A DNA stretch of 64,000 nt from Pyxicephalus adspersus (Eukaryota > Chordata > Amphibia > Anura > Pyxicephalidae). Shown here one piece after another: positions 1 to 11,200 of the stretch. The notes beneath the pieces are model-generated. The model saw only the letters and a program-made list of their open reading frames with translations, ran no database searches and was not told the origin of the DNA. Each line of letters opens with the position of its first letter. Position 1 is the stretch's first letter. Both the position numbers and the translations under genes were made by a program. Location of the stretch: NCBI RefSeq assembly GCF_032062135.1, contig NC_092861.1, positions 116,468,072 through 116,532,071 of the forward strand, written 5' to 3'.

Positions 1-157
1 AAGGCTGGAGAGCATACACTTTCATCAGTGAAGCTGGGTGATCCAGCAAACCTGGAATGGATCTTGTCCAGGATTCAAAACATTTGATAGCAAATAGCTA
101 GTTCACTTCTGAAAGTGTATTCTCTCCAGCCTTGGAGAGCTTTCATAAATCAGGGCC
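1..157. mobile_element. Foldback MITE, family A, copy 1 (clipped by window start)
   Basis: First of nine copies of a short inverted-repeat element of about 200-225 bp. Family ends read GGCCTGATTTATTAAAG and, inverted, CTTTAATAAATCAGGCC, with the core TGGGTGATCCAGCAAACC in the left arm. This copy lacks its outermost left end because the window begins inside it; the right arm ends at CAGGGCC. It belongs to the subfamily with ACACTTTCATCAGTGAAG between terminus and core. It has no coding capacity, so it is presumably mobilised in trans. The superfamily is not resolved. Confidence 0.85.
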
Positions 158-286
158 AATGTCTGAAACAAAAGCAAGGTAGAGAGAAAAAGGTGGGGCT
201 ACACTTCCATTTTAAAGGCGTTTCTTAGATATATATGTAATATTTCACAATTTAATCCCAGCCAGTAAGGGTTCTATGGTTTAAAC

Positions 287-482
287 CAGGGGTACCCACA
301 TTTTTTTGGCTTGCGAGTTACTTTTAAAATGACCATGTCAAAACGATCAACCAACAAAAAAACCTGGACTTAATAACTCCTGTGCGCGATAAAGTTTATT
401 TTGAAAGGCAGGGCTCCGCAATCTACTTGCGTTGCCTTTGCAATCTACCGGTAGATCGCGATCCACCTGTTGGGCACCCTTG
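287..482. mobile_element. hAT-type MITE with near-perfect 8-bp target duplication
   Basis: A 196-bp element starting CAGGGGTACCCACATTTTTT and ending TTGGGCACCCTTG, so the ends are inverted repeats. The flanking 8-mers at 279-286 (GTTTAAAC) and 483-490 (GTTTTAAC) match at 7 of 8 positions, as expected of hAT insertions. A close relative lies at 16346-16533. Non-autonomous, with no ORF of its own. Confidence 0.88.
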
Positions 483-490
483 GTTTTAAC

Positions 491-918
491 AGTGCTGTCA
501 TCCTAGGGTTGTCCATAGACATCAGAGGTCAATTATATGCTTAGCTTGGTCAAAATTAGTTTATTGGACTATTATCTTATGGCTAACCAAATACACTACT
601 ATGCTTACAGGAGGGCACAGAACATGGATAATCTTTTAAGGATTACATTTAGGCTATGTTTACATTGGCCATGGGGTTGTGGTGCATTTACTGCTTCCTC
701 GTGCAAGGGAACCACTGCCTCTCGTGAGACTCGTAGCTTCTCTGGGTGACAGCTCTAAAGAGAATGAATGGGGGTAGTAGTGAGAGGTATTGCCATCTGC
801 TATCAAATGTAGAAGTGCTTGTGGTGTGAGTGTTCAAGACATAAGGTGCCAGCCATGGGGAGCTGGGCCATGGGGAGATGGGATGGCTCAATCCTAACTA
901 ATCCTATTCAACTTTGTA
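491..918. other. No gene recognised
   Basis: AT-rich sequence. A stretch from about 655 (AGGCTATGTTTACATTGGCC) to about 890 resembles the start and interior of another short inverted-repeat element, but I cannot find its second end. Short open frames here look like chance. Confidence 0.6.
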
Positions 919-997
919 TATGTAATGTGTGTGTGTATGTGTGTGTGTGTGTATATATATATAAATATATATACACACACACACACATACATATATA
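919..997. repeat. Compound TG/TA/CA microsatellite forming a hairpin
   Basis: A TG-rich run passes into alternating TA and then CA, so the left half is close to the reverse complement of the right half. The whole block of about 79 bp can fold into one long imperfect hairpin or cruciform with a loop near 957-962. Such tracts are usually length-variable. Confidence 0.95.
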
Positions 998-1945
998 AAA
1001 TCTCCTTTTTTCATGGAATAGCTGTAGTGGCTAAATTCTGGCTGGGGTCAGATCATTAGCAAATTGAGCCTCACCTACAGAAATCAGCTAAGAATAACCA
1101 ATAGGATGTGTATGGCTTATAACATTCATTTATTCCTAAATACTACTTTGGGCTTACTAAGGACCAATGTACATTATTCATGCAGGTTTCTGTATAGCTT
1201 ATTGAATAGGATTGAATGTAAAATTCTGCTAATCAATGACCTCCACACAATGTCCTTCACCAAACACAAGGACTAGGAAAGGCTCCATGTGCTACCTTTG
1301 TGTGCTGTAAAAGCTGAAAACAAGAGGAGACAGAAATCCTACAAAATGACAATGTTCTTCTTATAAGATCAACTCTGGCATTAGAAGTTGGCTAATTGTT
1401 GCATTTCTAGCCTTCTGGTATTTAGAAATGACAATGTTTGAACAAAGTTATTATTGAAGGTAAAATTTAGAAATCTTGTTACAACATATCATTCTACGTG
1501 TACATTTATATCTGTGTAACCCTGGGTTGGACAGGCATAATGCTAAATTCCAGCCTTATCCTCTAGTACAGTTGTATGGGCTATTCTCCTGTGCTGCTTA
1601 TTTTTTAACTGCACACTGTGAGCTAAAAAAGCGTCATGTAAGTTTTAACATGTTAATTTAATTAACTAGTTATTTGAAGTAAATATTTGTTTTTTAACAT
1701 TCTGAACTCCCTTAGTAAATCAACCTCAACATATCACCATTAATCAATACTTCTTCACCCATTGCTGGGAACATACATGTAGAACGAAAATGGCTGCAGT
1801 AGATCGGCAGATAGACAAAGGATGAAAAAATATTTTTAAATTTCTGTTGTCCTTTTTACTGCCCTTCCTCAACCTTCCAGAGGAACAGTGCACACAAGTA
1901 GGTTATGAACTTTATGTCCCATGATTCCTGGCATGTTGCACATAG
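998..1945. other. No gene recognised
   Basis: AT-rich unique-looking DNA. Small frames (for example 1064-1276 and 1476-1661, plus strand) have no recognisable domain, no splice context and typical chance length. Confidence 0.6.
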
Positions 1946-2142
1946 GGTCTGATTTATTAAAGCTCACGAGCCTAGCAAAGGTAGTCTATTACGCGGGGAC
2001 CTGGGTGATCCAACAAACCTGGATTGGATTTTTTAGGAATCATTTGCCAAATGTTTTCAATCTTGCACCAGATCCATTCCAGGATTGTTGGATCACCCAG
2101 GTCCTCTTCTCCAGTCTTGGTGAGCTTTAATAATTCCAGGCC
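1946..2142. mobile_element. Foldback MITE, family A, copy 2 (divergent)
   Basis: Left end GGTCTGATTTATTAAAGCTC, core CTGGGTGATCCAACAAACC, right arm GGATCACCCAGG and terminus near CCAGGCC. The segment between terminus and core differs from the two main subfamilies. Non-coding; the frame at 1921-2130 is simply the arm read through. Confidence 0.85.
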
Positions 2143-2716
2143 AAAGTTTGTATGTGTGTCCTAATATTATCATACCCTGCATGGCATTTTACCCAATAGG
2201 CAGTAATGGCGTATACCGATTCTTTATTAGTTAACTATGTTGCGTAGATGGGCTGAATACAAAAAAAAGACAGAAAACAACTAATAACGTATTTTTACTA
2301 TAGGAGGTCTAATGTTTGACACATTCACTCTATCACTGCTGTGAAAAGGATGTCACCTCTTTAATGTATTCTACATTTTATCAGGCCTTTGACGACAAGT
2401 GAAACAAATCCGACCGTGCCTGAAAGAGAAAAAAGGTGCCGGTGTTGTTTTGATGTTGTTTCCTTGAAGATAATGAAACATTATTGAATGAGTGTAATTG
2501 TCTCTTCACAGTCAATAACTGGTTGCACCACCTTTGAAGTACACCTGTCATAAAGTAAATATGGAGGTTGTACATACTGGCCTGCTAAAAAAAATACTAA
2601 TTTCCTGGCCACGTCTGGCTTTAACACTTTTTAAATCACAGCAACAAGCACTGCAAATAAGCAAAGAGTAAAAGAAATCTAGATAGATTTGTATATCCTA
2701 TTTTATTTTAATTATA
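2143..2716. other. No gene recognised
   Basis: AT-rich DNA; nothing beyond chance-length frames. Confidence 0.6.
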
Positions 2717-2846
2717 ATATCCCTATTTAATGTACAGCCCTGCGTAATATGTTGGTGCTATATAAGTCCTGTTAATTAATATTATTGTTATTATTATTAT
2801 TATTATTATTAATAATAATAATAATAATAATAATTATTATTATAAA
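2717..2846 (+). mobile_element. L2-like retroposon tail ending in a TTA/ATA microsatellite
   Basis: Contains the recurring tail TTTAATGTACAG, GCGTAATATGTTGG and GCTATATAAGTCCTG, followed by TTA repeats that switch to ATA repeats (about 2780-2843). The same tail appears at 5163 (minus), 14763, 26379, 35112, 52280 and 57751 (minus). The layout (short body, conserved 3' tail, simple repeat) matches L2 3' ends and the SINEs that borrow them; that assignment comes from memory of L2/MIR-type tails. Confidence 0.75.
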
Positions 2847-2889
2847 ATCTTTGTATACCCTATGGTTCCTCCTGCTGACCTATATGTCA

Positions 2890-2972
2890 CAGTGTTCTCC
2901 CCAGCCCCTTTTAGCTGGGTGCACCACCTGGCACTTTTCGGTGACCACCCGGCTGTTTTTGGCTGGTTACCG
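2890..2972 (+). mobile_element. Short repeat family C, left part only
   Basis: Starts CAGTGTTCTCCCCAGCCCC and runs through AGCTGGGTGCACCACC. Other copies are at 11040-11200 (inverted), 28811-28964 and 62017-62167; complete copies are about 155 bp with CAGTGTTC at one end and GAACACTG-like sequence at the other, suggesting a hAT-like MITE. This copy loses similarity after about 2970. Confidence 0.75.
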
Positions 2973-3982
2973 AGAGGAGAAACCATGGTATGCCATAGGA
3001 GAAATTGGTATTTTCCCCATCCTGTTGTTTTAATACAGCAGCTGGGGGGGCAAATACAACAAAGAGTCCGCTGGGAAGATAAGTATGTTGTTTCTTCTAT
3101 TACAGGTATTCTTTAACATGCAAACTGACCCTTTGCTCATATAGAGTCACTTTTAGAAATGGTGATGGTCACACTAACATAACATTATTTCCCTCTTTAT
3201 TTTAGGTGATACTTCATATTGAATTATAGTCAGTGAAGGAAACACCAAGGAGTCCCTTCCCCAATGTACCCAAATCCTAGACCTTTGTGATTCTTCTTCA
3301 TTCTTCATTCACAGATCCCAGTAAGGCAATGTGAGAAAGCAGTAACCGCACCACAACTTTACCACTAATCTGAACATTGCCTAGCAGCAGCAATTTCTTT
3401 TTTTTTTTGTTTTGATAATGTTGGGAAGGGTTGAGTTTAACATACACACATCTGATGACTGTCAAATGCATACACCAGGTTTTTACCTGAGATGAGCACA
3501 AACATTCATGAAATATCTACGGCAATCATCCAATCAGCAATGACTGCTGTGCATTACTTTGGGGGAGAGCACAGCTAGGTGCCGCTCTCTCTTCCTCCCT
3601 CTCACCTCCCGCTAGAATAGAACTGAGCTGTGTATACAGCTCTCACTTATTCTTTTGTTACTAGAATGAATGACTCACAAAAAGTTGTTTCCACTGACAG
3701 CTGTTTGACGTATTTACAGGGGCTATAAAATCTGTGCCGGGGAGATTTATTCTCATTCCCTGCTCTCTCAGGCATCATTACCTGAACTGGAAACAAGAGC
3801 AATTCCTACCAGTAGGGACATACATCCTGACAAACATTCAAAACATTTATATAGGAAAAAAAAAAAGTGCAATCACTGGAAAAATCTCAATTTCTTTTCT
3901 GATGGGAAGACATTTTCTAAATGGGCACATGAGATGTGACGATTTTCCAGTCCCTCCTCCCAAAAAATAGATTCATCTAAAG
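2973..3982. other. No gene recognised
   Basis: AT-rich sequence with a T run near 3391-3409 and a pyrimidine-rich patch near 3575-3610. A TATAAAA word at 3724-3730 lies in otherwise ordinary DNA with no CpG enrichment. No coding support. Confidence 0.55.
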
Positions 3983-4477
3983 CAGGGGTGTCACACTATG
4001 GCCCGCGGGCCAAATCTGGCCCTCAAGGTCCTTTTTTTCTGGCCCCCCAAGGAATTCCGAAAATGAACTACATTTGGGCCGCCCGGCCGGGTTACCACCT
4101 CACATCATCATTCTCAATACATGCAATACATCGACATTATTCCTGTACACCCATCATGTGACACAAAGCCTAGGCAATGATCACATGGTGCCTGACTACC
4201 AGAGGCTTTGTGTTTGTTTCAATCCATTAGAGACTGCATAGTGTAATATTTAGTGTCAGACAAACTTGTGATGTGAGAGGATGAACAACACACAGCCAGC
4301 ATAGATAGAAATTAGTCTTTTCAACCCAACCCTTTTCAAGTGTGTGTAGTGGGGGTTTGTTTTTTTTGTTATGGATGAAGTAGTAAACTTACTCAATTTT
4401 TTTCAATAAATTTCAAGTTTGGGCCCCGACTTGGTTTTTAATTTCATCCCTCTGTGTATCTGAGTTTGACACCCTTG
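3983..4477. mobile_element. hAT-type MITE (495 bp)
   Basis: Begins CAGGGGTGTCACACTATGGC and ends TGAGTTTGACACCCTTG, an inverted pair. Flanking 8-mers at 3975-3982 (ATCTAAAG) and 4478-4485 (ACCTAAAG) agree at 7 of 8 positions. The outer 60 bp (GGCCCGCGGGCC, CTGGCCC) are shared with the copies at 42497-42790 and 42795-43207. No transposase remains. Confidence 0.9.
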
Positions 4478-4485
4478 ACCTAAAG

Positions 4486-5162
4486 GTTGGACTATTATGA
4501 TATTTTGTTTTTCTCAATATATACAACTGGTTAAAAGGTAAGAGTTCTAATAACGAAAAAACAAACGTCAGGGAGACAATTAATAATACCTCAGACCTGT
4601 CAATGTAAGACAGTATGGTTCAGGTTTTGAATAAATCTGATGTTACTGCATCACTAGCCAAGCTGCAGCGGATTAATATAAATAACTAAGAATGCAAAAG
4701 CATGTGGGTGTTGGAACATAATCTGAGGTAGTCAAGGAGATGGCTCATTCAAGGACTGAAGGCCTGCTATTTAACATTCTAAACGCCACATAACTAATTT
4801 AAAGGTGTGTACATAATCCATGAATCAAGTATGTGTTTAAGGTATAATTCTACTTTCACATAAAGACGTACACCCCGCACTGTGGCTGTCATGGAACGGG
4901 TAGTTGGCTTCCATGCCAAGAACATCCGGCTTGGGTAGTCCTTACGACTTCAGGTCCACAGCGTCATTCTCCTATTTCTTATTGTAGAACCAAATTATTA
5001 TTATTAGTATATTTTAATTTAGCCATGTGTCAGTGTGTGTCAAAAATGAATGCCAATAGGTGGATGCAGAGGACCACATTGGAGAAGGAATATAGGTATC
5101 TGGTTGGGGAATTTCAGCATCAAGATGGTTTAGAGAGCTAGGAGTTTAGGTTTTTTTTTTAC
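4486..5162. other. No gene recognised
   Basis: Mostly AT-rich. About 4865-4970 is more GC-balanced and looks different from its surroundings, but I recognise neither a gene nor a repeat in it. Confidence 0.5.
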
Positions 5163-5234
5163 CTTATTATTATTATTAAACAGGATTTATATAGCGCCAA
5201 CATATTACGCAGCGCTGTACATTAAATAGGGACC
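5163..5234 (-). mobile_element. L2-like retroposon tail, minus strand
   Basis: Reads TTATTATTATTA, then ATATAGCGCCAACATATTAC and GCAGCGCTGTACATTAAATA, the exact inverse of the tail at 2717 and 26379. Only the last 70 bp or so are present, the usual result of 5' truncation during reverse transcription. Confidence 0.8.
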
Positions 5235-7922
5235 TAAATCAATTTTGATTAGATATAAAACAAGACAAATAGATGGAAAACACAAGGAAGGGAGGGAGTA
5301 GATGCCTGTAAACTAAAGTACAAGGCAGAGGGACAGGATAAGCTACATAAAGAGAATGAACCACACGTAATGGAAAATGTGCATGTCATGCTTGAGGTGG
5401 AGACAACACAGAACAGTAAAATTTATGAGATCCGTATTTAAAACATAAGCACTTAACATTAAATGAATAAATAAACTTAGCAAATGCATTGTCATGGCTC
5501 CTGTCAGCATGAACCATGCGATTTTTATTAAAACACTCTCATGCTACACTATGCAATTTTCAATTGATGTTTGATTCAACTCGATTCTTGTTGGTCACCA
5601 CAGGTTAATGTTTCATCAATTTGTTCCATAACTAATCAGAATTATATCAAATTGATTTATTTAAGAAAATAGGATTTTACAAAACAATAGGAAAATATCA
5701 AATATTGATGGTCATAAAAGGGTAGATAAAAAGGCAAAACAAAAAAACAGAATCCGAGCAGTGGAGGTACAAATTATACTTGGAAACTGGGGGGGGGTCC
5801 ACAATTCTGTATCATGATGATATGGAAAGGTACCCCGGGCCCCAAAATAGTCTAACATATTTATTTATATGATGAGAAGGTCTTAGGATGAGCACGATAT
5901 CCATCACTCACATGGAACCAGAGTAGAAAACCCAAAAAACTGGATAGAATACCTAAACCCATGCTGAATCCCGAGGGAAGAGGAGAAGAAGAGAAAAACA
6001 AAGGGTAAGGGAGACAACAAAATAGACAAAAAAGAGAACAAAGACAAAAACAATCTGAATTATGATCAATATCACATTTAAATCTGATTGAAATATTGAT
6101 CATAACTCAAAAAGAAGTTTTGATTTCAAAACAATGGCTAACCAATTGATCGTAATTACAATTGAATGGAAATATCAGGGAATGCAATGCTAGCTTAAGT
6201 CACAGTGCAGTCCACACATTTCTGAGCTTTCTGCCTGGCTCAGGCAACACAACCTTGTCTTGCGAAAACATTCTTGATAAATCCTAGAATGTTGCAGTCA
6301 TGAGCTGTGTAAGGACCTTGCAAGGACACGTGATCCAAGTTATAATGATATACATATGTTCAGCTCTAGGGGTTTTTTTTTTTTTCTGGGTTGAAGTTTT
6401 GGCTGATGGATGTTACGGAATTTTAATAACAGGCACACTTTTCCAGAGTTATTTTACACACCCAGTAGTGCTGTTTCTTTTTTCTGAGCGTTTTCATTTG
6501 ACTCTTTATGCTTTAAATGCCATGGCAACACCAAAAAATAGGTAGAAGGGGGGAAAAGTCAGCAGAACACAAATCTATTTTACCATTGATTACATTTCCC
6601 GGAAAACTATGAACATACTGGTACTGAGAGATGCTAGTCATTTGTGAGACCGCCACGTTTGCCCTGAAAATATATGACTTCATGTTTTGTAAAAAGGGTG
6701 AAAATTAGGCTGTGGACTTGTCTCATGTTTTAGACTTTACATTTCCATACTCCAAGAGAGTGACACAATTAGGAAATTGCTACTGCTCAGAAAAACAAAG
6801 ACTTGTCAAGAAAAAAAGAAGCATCCAGCTTTATTAGTCATAACAGTTTCTTAAACTATAATCTAATTTTATTTAAACTTGACGTTGGTCAAGAGAAGAA
6901 AAGTGTTAGGACCTCTGACAATGAGTTTTGGACTTTTATCAATGGATCACTTTTTGGCATCGGTTTCAGATGCATCTGAACCCATTTGGAACTCAATAAC
7001 TACTCCATTTGACCTCCATTTGATTTGGTAAAGCAGGCTTTGCATTGACATTTATTTGTATAGGAATGGAGTAAATTTATAAAGACACCATATTCTTTAG
7101 CTGATACATAAAATCCCATATTTTTTCGCTGTGGCTCTAGATCTTTTATGTGTTGATAGAACCTTTTTTATAAATTAATCTAAGCTGCTTTATCTTCCTG
7201 ATTTCTGTGTAAAGCTTTAACCCACTGACACCCCTCGCCCCAACTCAGTCACCGCTAAGGATCCTCTCGATTGACATGGTTCAGGAATAATAGAAGTAGC
7301 GGTAACTGTCTGCAGCTGGTACCTGTAGGACTTTTACATTTAAAGAAGACAGGGTCTCTTTAATTCATTCTTTGCTAAGGAGGATACAACTACCATTCAG
7401 TGTACTGCCAATTACATTTTTATGGACCTATTGTCACCTATAGTTTGTTGCTGTGCACACACTGCATCTACCCTGTAGAGTACTACAACACATAATCAAT
7501 AACATCCATTTTGCCTTGCAGTATGCACAATGCATTGATGGTAAATAAATATAGGTATAAAGGGCTAAGAAATAAAAACTAAAGCAGCCACCAGCAGGAC
7601 TGGTAATCTGCAACATATGAAATTTGTGGGGGTTTAGATGCACTGTATTACTTAAAAACCTCTTCTAGTAAGTCAAGTAACAAAGCCCATAGAAAGTCTA
7701 AATACTCAGCTGAACAGATGGCAGTTCTTTGTTTAAAAATCGGCAGATAGGGTACTGTGCTCCACATACTCTCACCAGTTAATTGCCTGTATACTCTGAA
7801 CAGGTGAACTCATTTACTAGTATTATCTCCTTTCATCCAAATTGTGCAGTCATTATTTTTTTTTAGAGCCGCCATTCAAGCTGTGCTTAACTGTGTACAG
7901 GGAAATATAAAATAGCGATGTA
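5235..7922. other. No gene recognised
   Basis: A long AT-rich stretch with mononucleotide runs (G run near 5789-5796, T run 6367-6384). Frames such as 5861-6103 (minus) and 6300-6545 (plus) are low-complexity or lack any recognisable motif. No repeat terminus with a target duplication was found. Confidence 0.5.
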
Positions 7923-7970
7923 TACAATGATCAGCCAAAAAAACAGGTGAAGAGAAACACATTGATTATA

Positions 7971-8799
7971 GCTGGCCAAACATTTTTTAATCTTCTCTTA
8001 ATCAACTAGACATCAGATTTGAGGAAAGCACTGAATTTACCAAAAGTTAATATTAGTGATTAATATTTTTAGGCAGGGTGTCGATCAAAAAATTATTCCA
8101 GCAAGCCACTTTTTGTGGCACAAGTGATATGTTTAAAACAGAGGTGTCCAAACTTTTTGCAAAGAGGGCCAGATTTGATGAGGTGAAAATGTGTGGGGGG
8201 CGAATATTTAGCACATACTCAGGGTTAGTGTGGGCATGGTCTGCGCGGGTCCTGCACAGCACACGCCCACCAGGGTGACCTGTGCACATAGTCCTGTGTC
8301 AGTGCGAGCTCCATGCTGAGCGCGTTCTTGAAATCAGAGTCGGCGTGGTCCGTGCCGGTCCAGCACAGTTTACGCCCACTATATTGACGTAGGGGATTCC
8401 CTGTGCACACATGGGGACTCCCGTCCTGCCGATTATGCCAGCCGAGTAACGGGACAATAATTTCAAGGCGGTTGATCAACTCATAAAATAAAATATAAAA
8501 TAGCTTTTTTGTACACGTGTATTTTATACTGTGGTCAACAGTGCTGGCGGGCCACATATTATTGATTTTATGACAGAGGCTGTGGGCAAGTGGAAATCTA
8601 AACACGGGCCACAATTGGCCCCCGGGCCGGACTTTAAACATGCCTGGTTTAAAATAAAACATAATGGTGAGATCAATCGTAATACTGATTAAATATAGAC
8701 CAAGTGGGTGGTATAATAAATAATTGTAGTTGATCATAACTATGATAGTAATATCAATCAAAAATACCACTAAGAAAAATATCATAGAGTGTGTCCAGC
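7971..8799. mobile_element. MITE with 3-bp ATA duplication, inserted in the Tc1 relic
   Basis: Left end GCTGGCCAAACATTTTTT; right end read inverted GCTGGACACACTC. ATA is present on both sides (7968-7970 and 8800-8802), and removing the insert with one ATA restores GATTATATCTTGTTAC, the expected Tc1 sequence. A 3-bp duplication suggests a PIF/Harbinger-like origin, which is inference. About 313 bp are its own; the rest is the hAT element at 8139-8646 and its duplication. Confidence 0.7.
8139..8646. mobile_element. hAT-type MITE (508 bp), perfect 8-bp duplication
   Basis: Begins CAGAGGTGTCCAAACTTTTT and ends GGACTTTAAACATGCCTG, inverted ends of the CAGGGGTGTCCAAACT type. GTTTAAAA occurs exactly at 8131-8138 and 8647-8654. 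The interior is GC-richer than the neighbourhood, which produces the 186-residue minus-strand frame at 8225-8785; that frame crosses the element boundary and has no known domain, so it is not a gene. Confidence 0.95.
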
Positions 8800-9652
8800 A
8801 TATCTTGTTACAATAACATACATTAAGATATATTAGGAAGCAGTCAGTTCTTGGAGGTTTGAACAGAGAAAATGGAACAGCGTAATAATCTGAGGGGATC
8901 TGACAAAAGCAAAATTGTGATGTTAGACGATTGGGTCACAGCATTTGCAAAATGGTAGGTCTTCTGGGGTGTTTCCAGTATGTGTTGGTTATTTACCCAC
9001 CAGGAGTGGTCCAAGAAAGGTCAACCAGTTACAAGATGATGGGAAGCCAAGGCTCATTGGAGCACATGGGTTGGGAAGCTAGTTCATCTGATTTTGATCC
9101 TACAGAAGAGCTATTTTAACACAGCCTGCTTCAAAAAAAATAATGGAAGCCATTAGAAAAAGGTGTTTAAGCAAATTCAGAATAAAAGCTTGCAGCATAT
9201 GGGGCTGTGTAGCCAAAAAGCCAATCATAGTGCCCATGCTGACCCATGTTCAATACCAAAAGGGACCACAATAGACATTTAAGCATCTGAGCATGCAATT
9301 CTCGGAGCAATGGAATAAGGTGGCCTTTTTTTTTTTTTAGAAGTGGGTGGACAGGTAAGTGTACGTCATTTGGAACAGATGGCAGCAGGATGCACTATAG
9401 AAAGCTGGCAGAGGCAGTGTGCTATAAAAGACCTGCTGATAATGTTCTCAGATACCAGTAAACACCTTCAGAGGGCTGGTGGAATCCAAAACCTGATGGG
9501 TCAGGGCTGGCATAGAGGAATTACATTCATATTTCGAAGGTGGTTTAAATGTTTTGGCTGCTCAATGTAAAGACCTATGAACAGAAGAATGCAAGACTTT
9601 ATGTCCTATGTAAATTTATATTTACAGCTTTAAACACTATATATATGTTATA

Positions 9653-9705
9653 CAATATATATATATATATATAGATATATATATATATATATATATATTT
9701 ACATA
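9653..9705. repeat. TA microsatellite
   Basis: Alternating TA with one GATA interruption near 9672-9676. Confidence 0.97.
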
Positions 9706-10828
9706 CAACAGAAAACGTCTAACTAATACAACTTGCTGTGCAACCTGGTCCCCTGAGATCTACGTTGGTAAATTGTTAAGTAAATTGCTACTTTCATTAC
9801 AGGTGACAGTACAGTGTATGAAGGTCTCATCAGAACAACTGTCCATCCAAGTGGTTACAACAGCTATTGTGTTTGTAATGTCATTCACTTTGACACAGGG
9901 TGATACATAGCAAACAAAAACCACTGTCACCTTGTCTAATAAATGAAGGGCGAATAAGACACTTGCGACATGTCCGTCCTGACTAATAGCTAGCATTTCA
10001 TTGAGTTGTGTTAAAACATTGTGTTGTTTCCAACTCAGTGCACCGTAACACAAAGCATTGTATATGTGTCGCATTTGATAATGAATATGTGCATGTGGAA
10101 TATCATACATCATGCAAAGAAATAAAGCAGAATTTTTCTTGCACAGGAAAAGATCAATTGAAATGCTTCTCATTATTTACTACGTAAGATGAACATTTAC
10201 ACCGCAAAGTGAACATACTCAACTCCTAGTAAATCAACCACACTGAATTGTAATAAACAAATAAACTGCAATAATCGAAATATGCACCCAATAAAAACTA
10301 TGGTTCTTTCCTTTTATTGAAATGAGAAACAATATGTTTGAAATGAGAAAAAATGAGAATAATTTACTAAATTAGTTGCGACTGGACACACAAAACACAT
10401 TATAAATAGCCAATTCAGTTATCTAGTCATGTGAAAATCCAACCCCTGTTCTATTTCATAGGTGAATATTTATATTATATATTACATTTATAATATATAT
10501 ATATTGTATATGTACATTTTTATTTAGTGAATCAGTCTAAATATATAGTTTAGTCCTTTATAGCTTGTGACAAAAGCATTTAATAACCACACAAAGCACT
10601 GACTACAGCTAGAAGTCACATTCACCTGTTTTAAACATTTAAAGCTGAATTCAGGAGAAATTACAAAACTACCCTGTCACGAGGGTTCCTCCTATACTGA
10701 AAGAGTTAAAAATGCTTGTTTTTCTTTTCATTACCATTAAAAGTAGTTTTATTTACCTTATTTCTCACTCCCTAGCAGCCAGCGCTCTACTTTTCTGACC
10801 TATCCCCGAGCCGTCAGTCTTCTTACCA
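9706..10828. other. No gene recognised; one 137-codon frame of unknown nature
   Basis: The minus-strand frame 9760-10173 starts with Met and is open for 137 codons. It contains no motif, signal or domain I recognise. Its DNA has TG/CA-rich words (ACACAAAGCATTG) that recur near 15055 and resemble words near 30225, so it more likely crosses a degenerate dispersed repeat than a gene. 10450-10560 is very AT-rich. Confidence 0.5.
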
Positions 10829-10857
10829 ACAATGCAGGACTGCTGGTCCTGCATTGT
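10829..10857. repeat. Perfect 12-bp inverted repeat with 5-nt loop
   Basis: ACAATGCAGGAC at 10829-10840, loop TGCTG, then GTCCTGCATTGT at 10846-10857. The stem has no mismatch. No terminator or miRNA-length stem is implied; it may be the centre of an old foldback element. Confidence 0.9.
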
Positions 10858-11039
10858 ACATAAAGATGTCAACCAACAGATAGCATTTAACCCCTGTAGT
10901 ATTCATTTAAAGGAACCTTAACGTATATCTAAATCCAATAATTGTTTATTTAGTCTTGGACAGATATGTCACTATTGATTTCTGTATCCCTGCTTGGGAC
11001 AGTCGCCTTCCCTATATATCCTAGTAACTATTGTCACTG

Positions 11040-11200
11040 CAGTGTTCAGACCAGAAAATTTTTAAGCTGGGTGGCAAGAAATTGTAGGCGGGTGGCAGCC
11101 CCTGTATTGTGCCTAACTCATCAGTAACCAAAAACAGCTGGGTGGTTCCTGAAAAGTGCCGGGTGGTGCACCCAGCTAAAAGGGGCTGGGGAGAACACAG
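11040..11200 (-). mobile_element. Short repeat family C, near-complete inverted copy
   Basis: Runs from CAGTGTTCAGACCAG to GGGGCTGGGGAGAACAC, the reverse of the copy at 2890. It defines both ends of the family (about 160 bp) and supports terminal CAGTGTTC inverted repeats. I could not identify a convincing target duplication. The minus-strand frame 11021-11224 shares residues with a frame at 2785-3033 only because both read the same repeat. Confidence 0.8.

Larger units (their letters stand above)
7925..9567 (+). mobile_element. Tc1-like transposon relic hosting two nested elements
   Basis: The left end CAATGATCAGCCAAAA and the inverted right end (CATTGAGCAGCCAAAA read on the minus strand) match at 14 of 16 positions, and TA dinucleotides flank at 7923-7924 and 9568-9569, as in Tc1/mariner insertions. 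From about 8830 the sequence follows a Tc1-like transposase gene: a start region, an HTH-like part, TGGAATAAGGTGGCC and GCACTATAGAAAGCTGG-type stretches, then a C-terminal piece (CACCTTCAGAGGGCTGGTGG). A large internal deletion joins the middle to the C-terminal end near 9425, and there are many frame breaks. The 5' part is split by the element at 7971-8799. A second fragment of the same family is at 34890-35104. Confidence 0.85.

Noticed and set aside
8225..8785. 186-codon minus-strand open frame, the longest gap-free one in the window
   Set aside because: It lies mostly in a GC-rich hAT MITE, crosses the element's boundary and target duplication, and shows no domain.
9760..10173. 137-codon minus-strand frame
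   Set aside because: No domain, no promoter or splice context, and its words recur in other degenerate repeats; chance length is possible in 128 kb of both strands.
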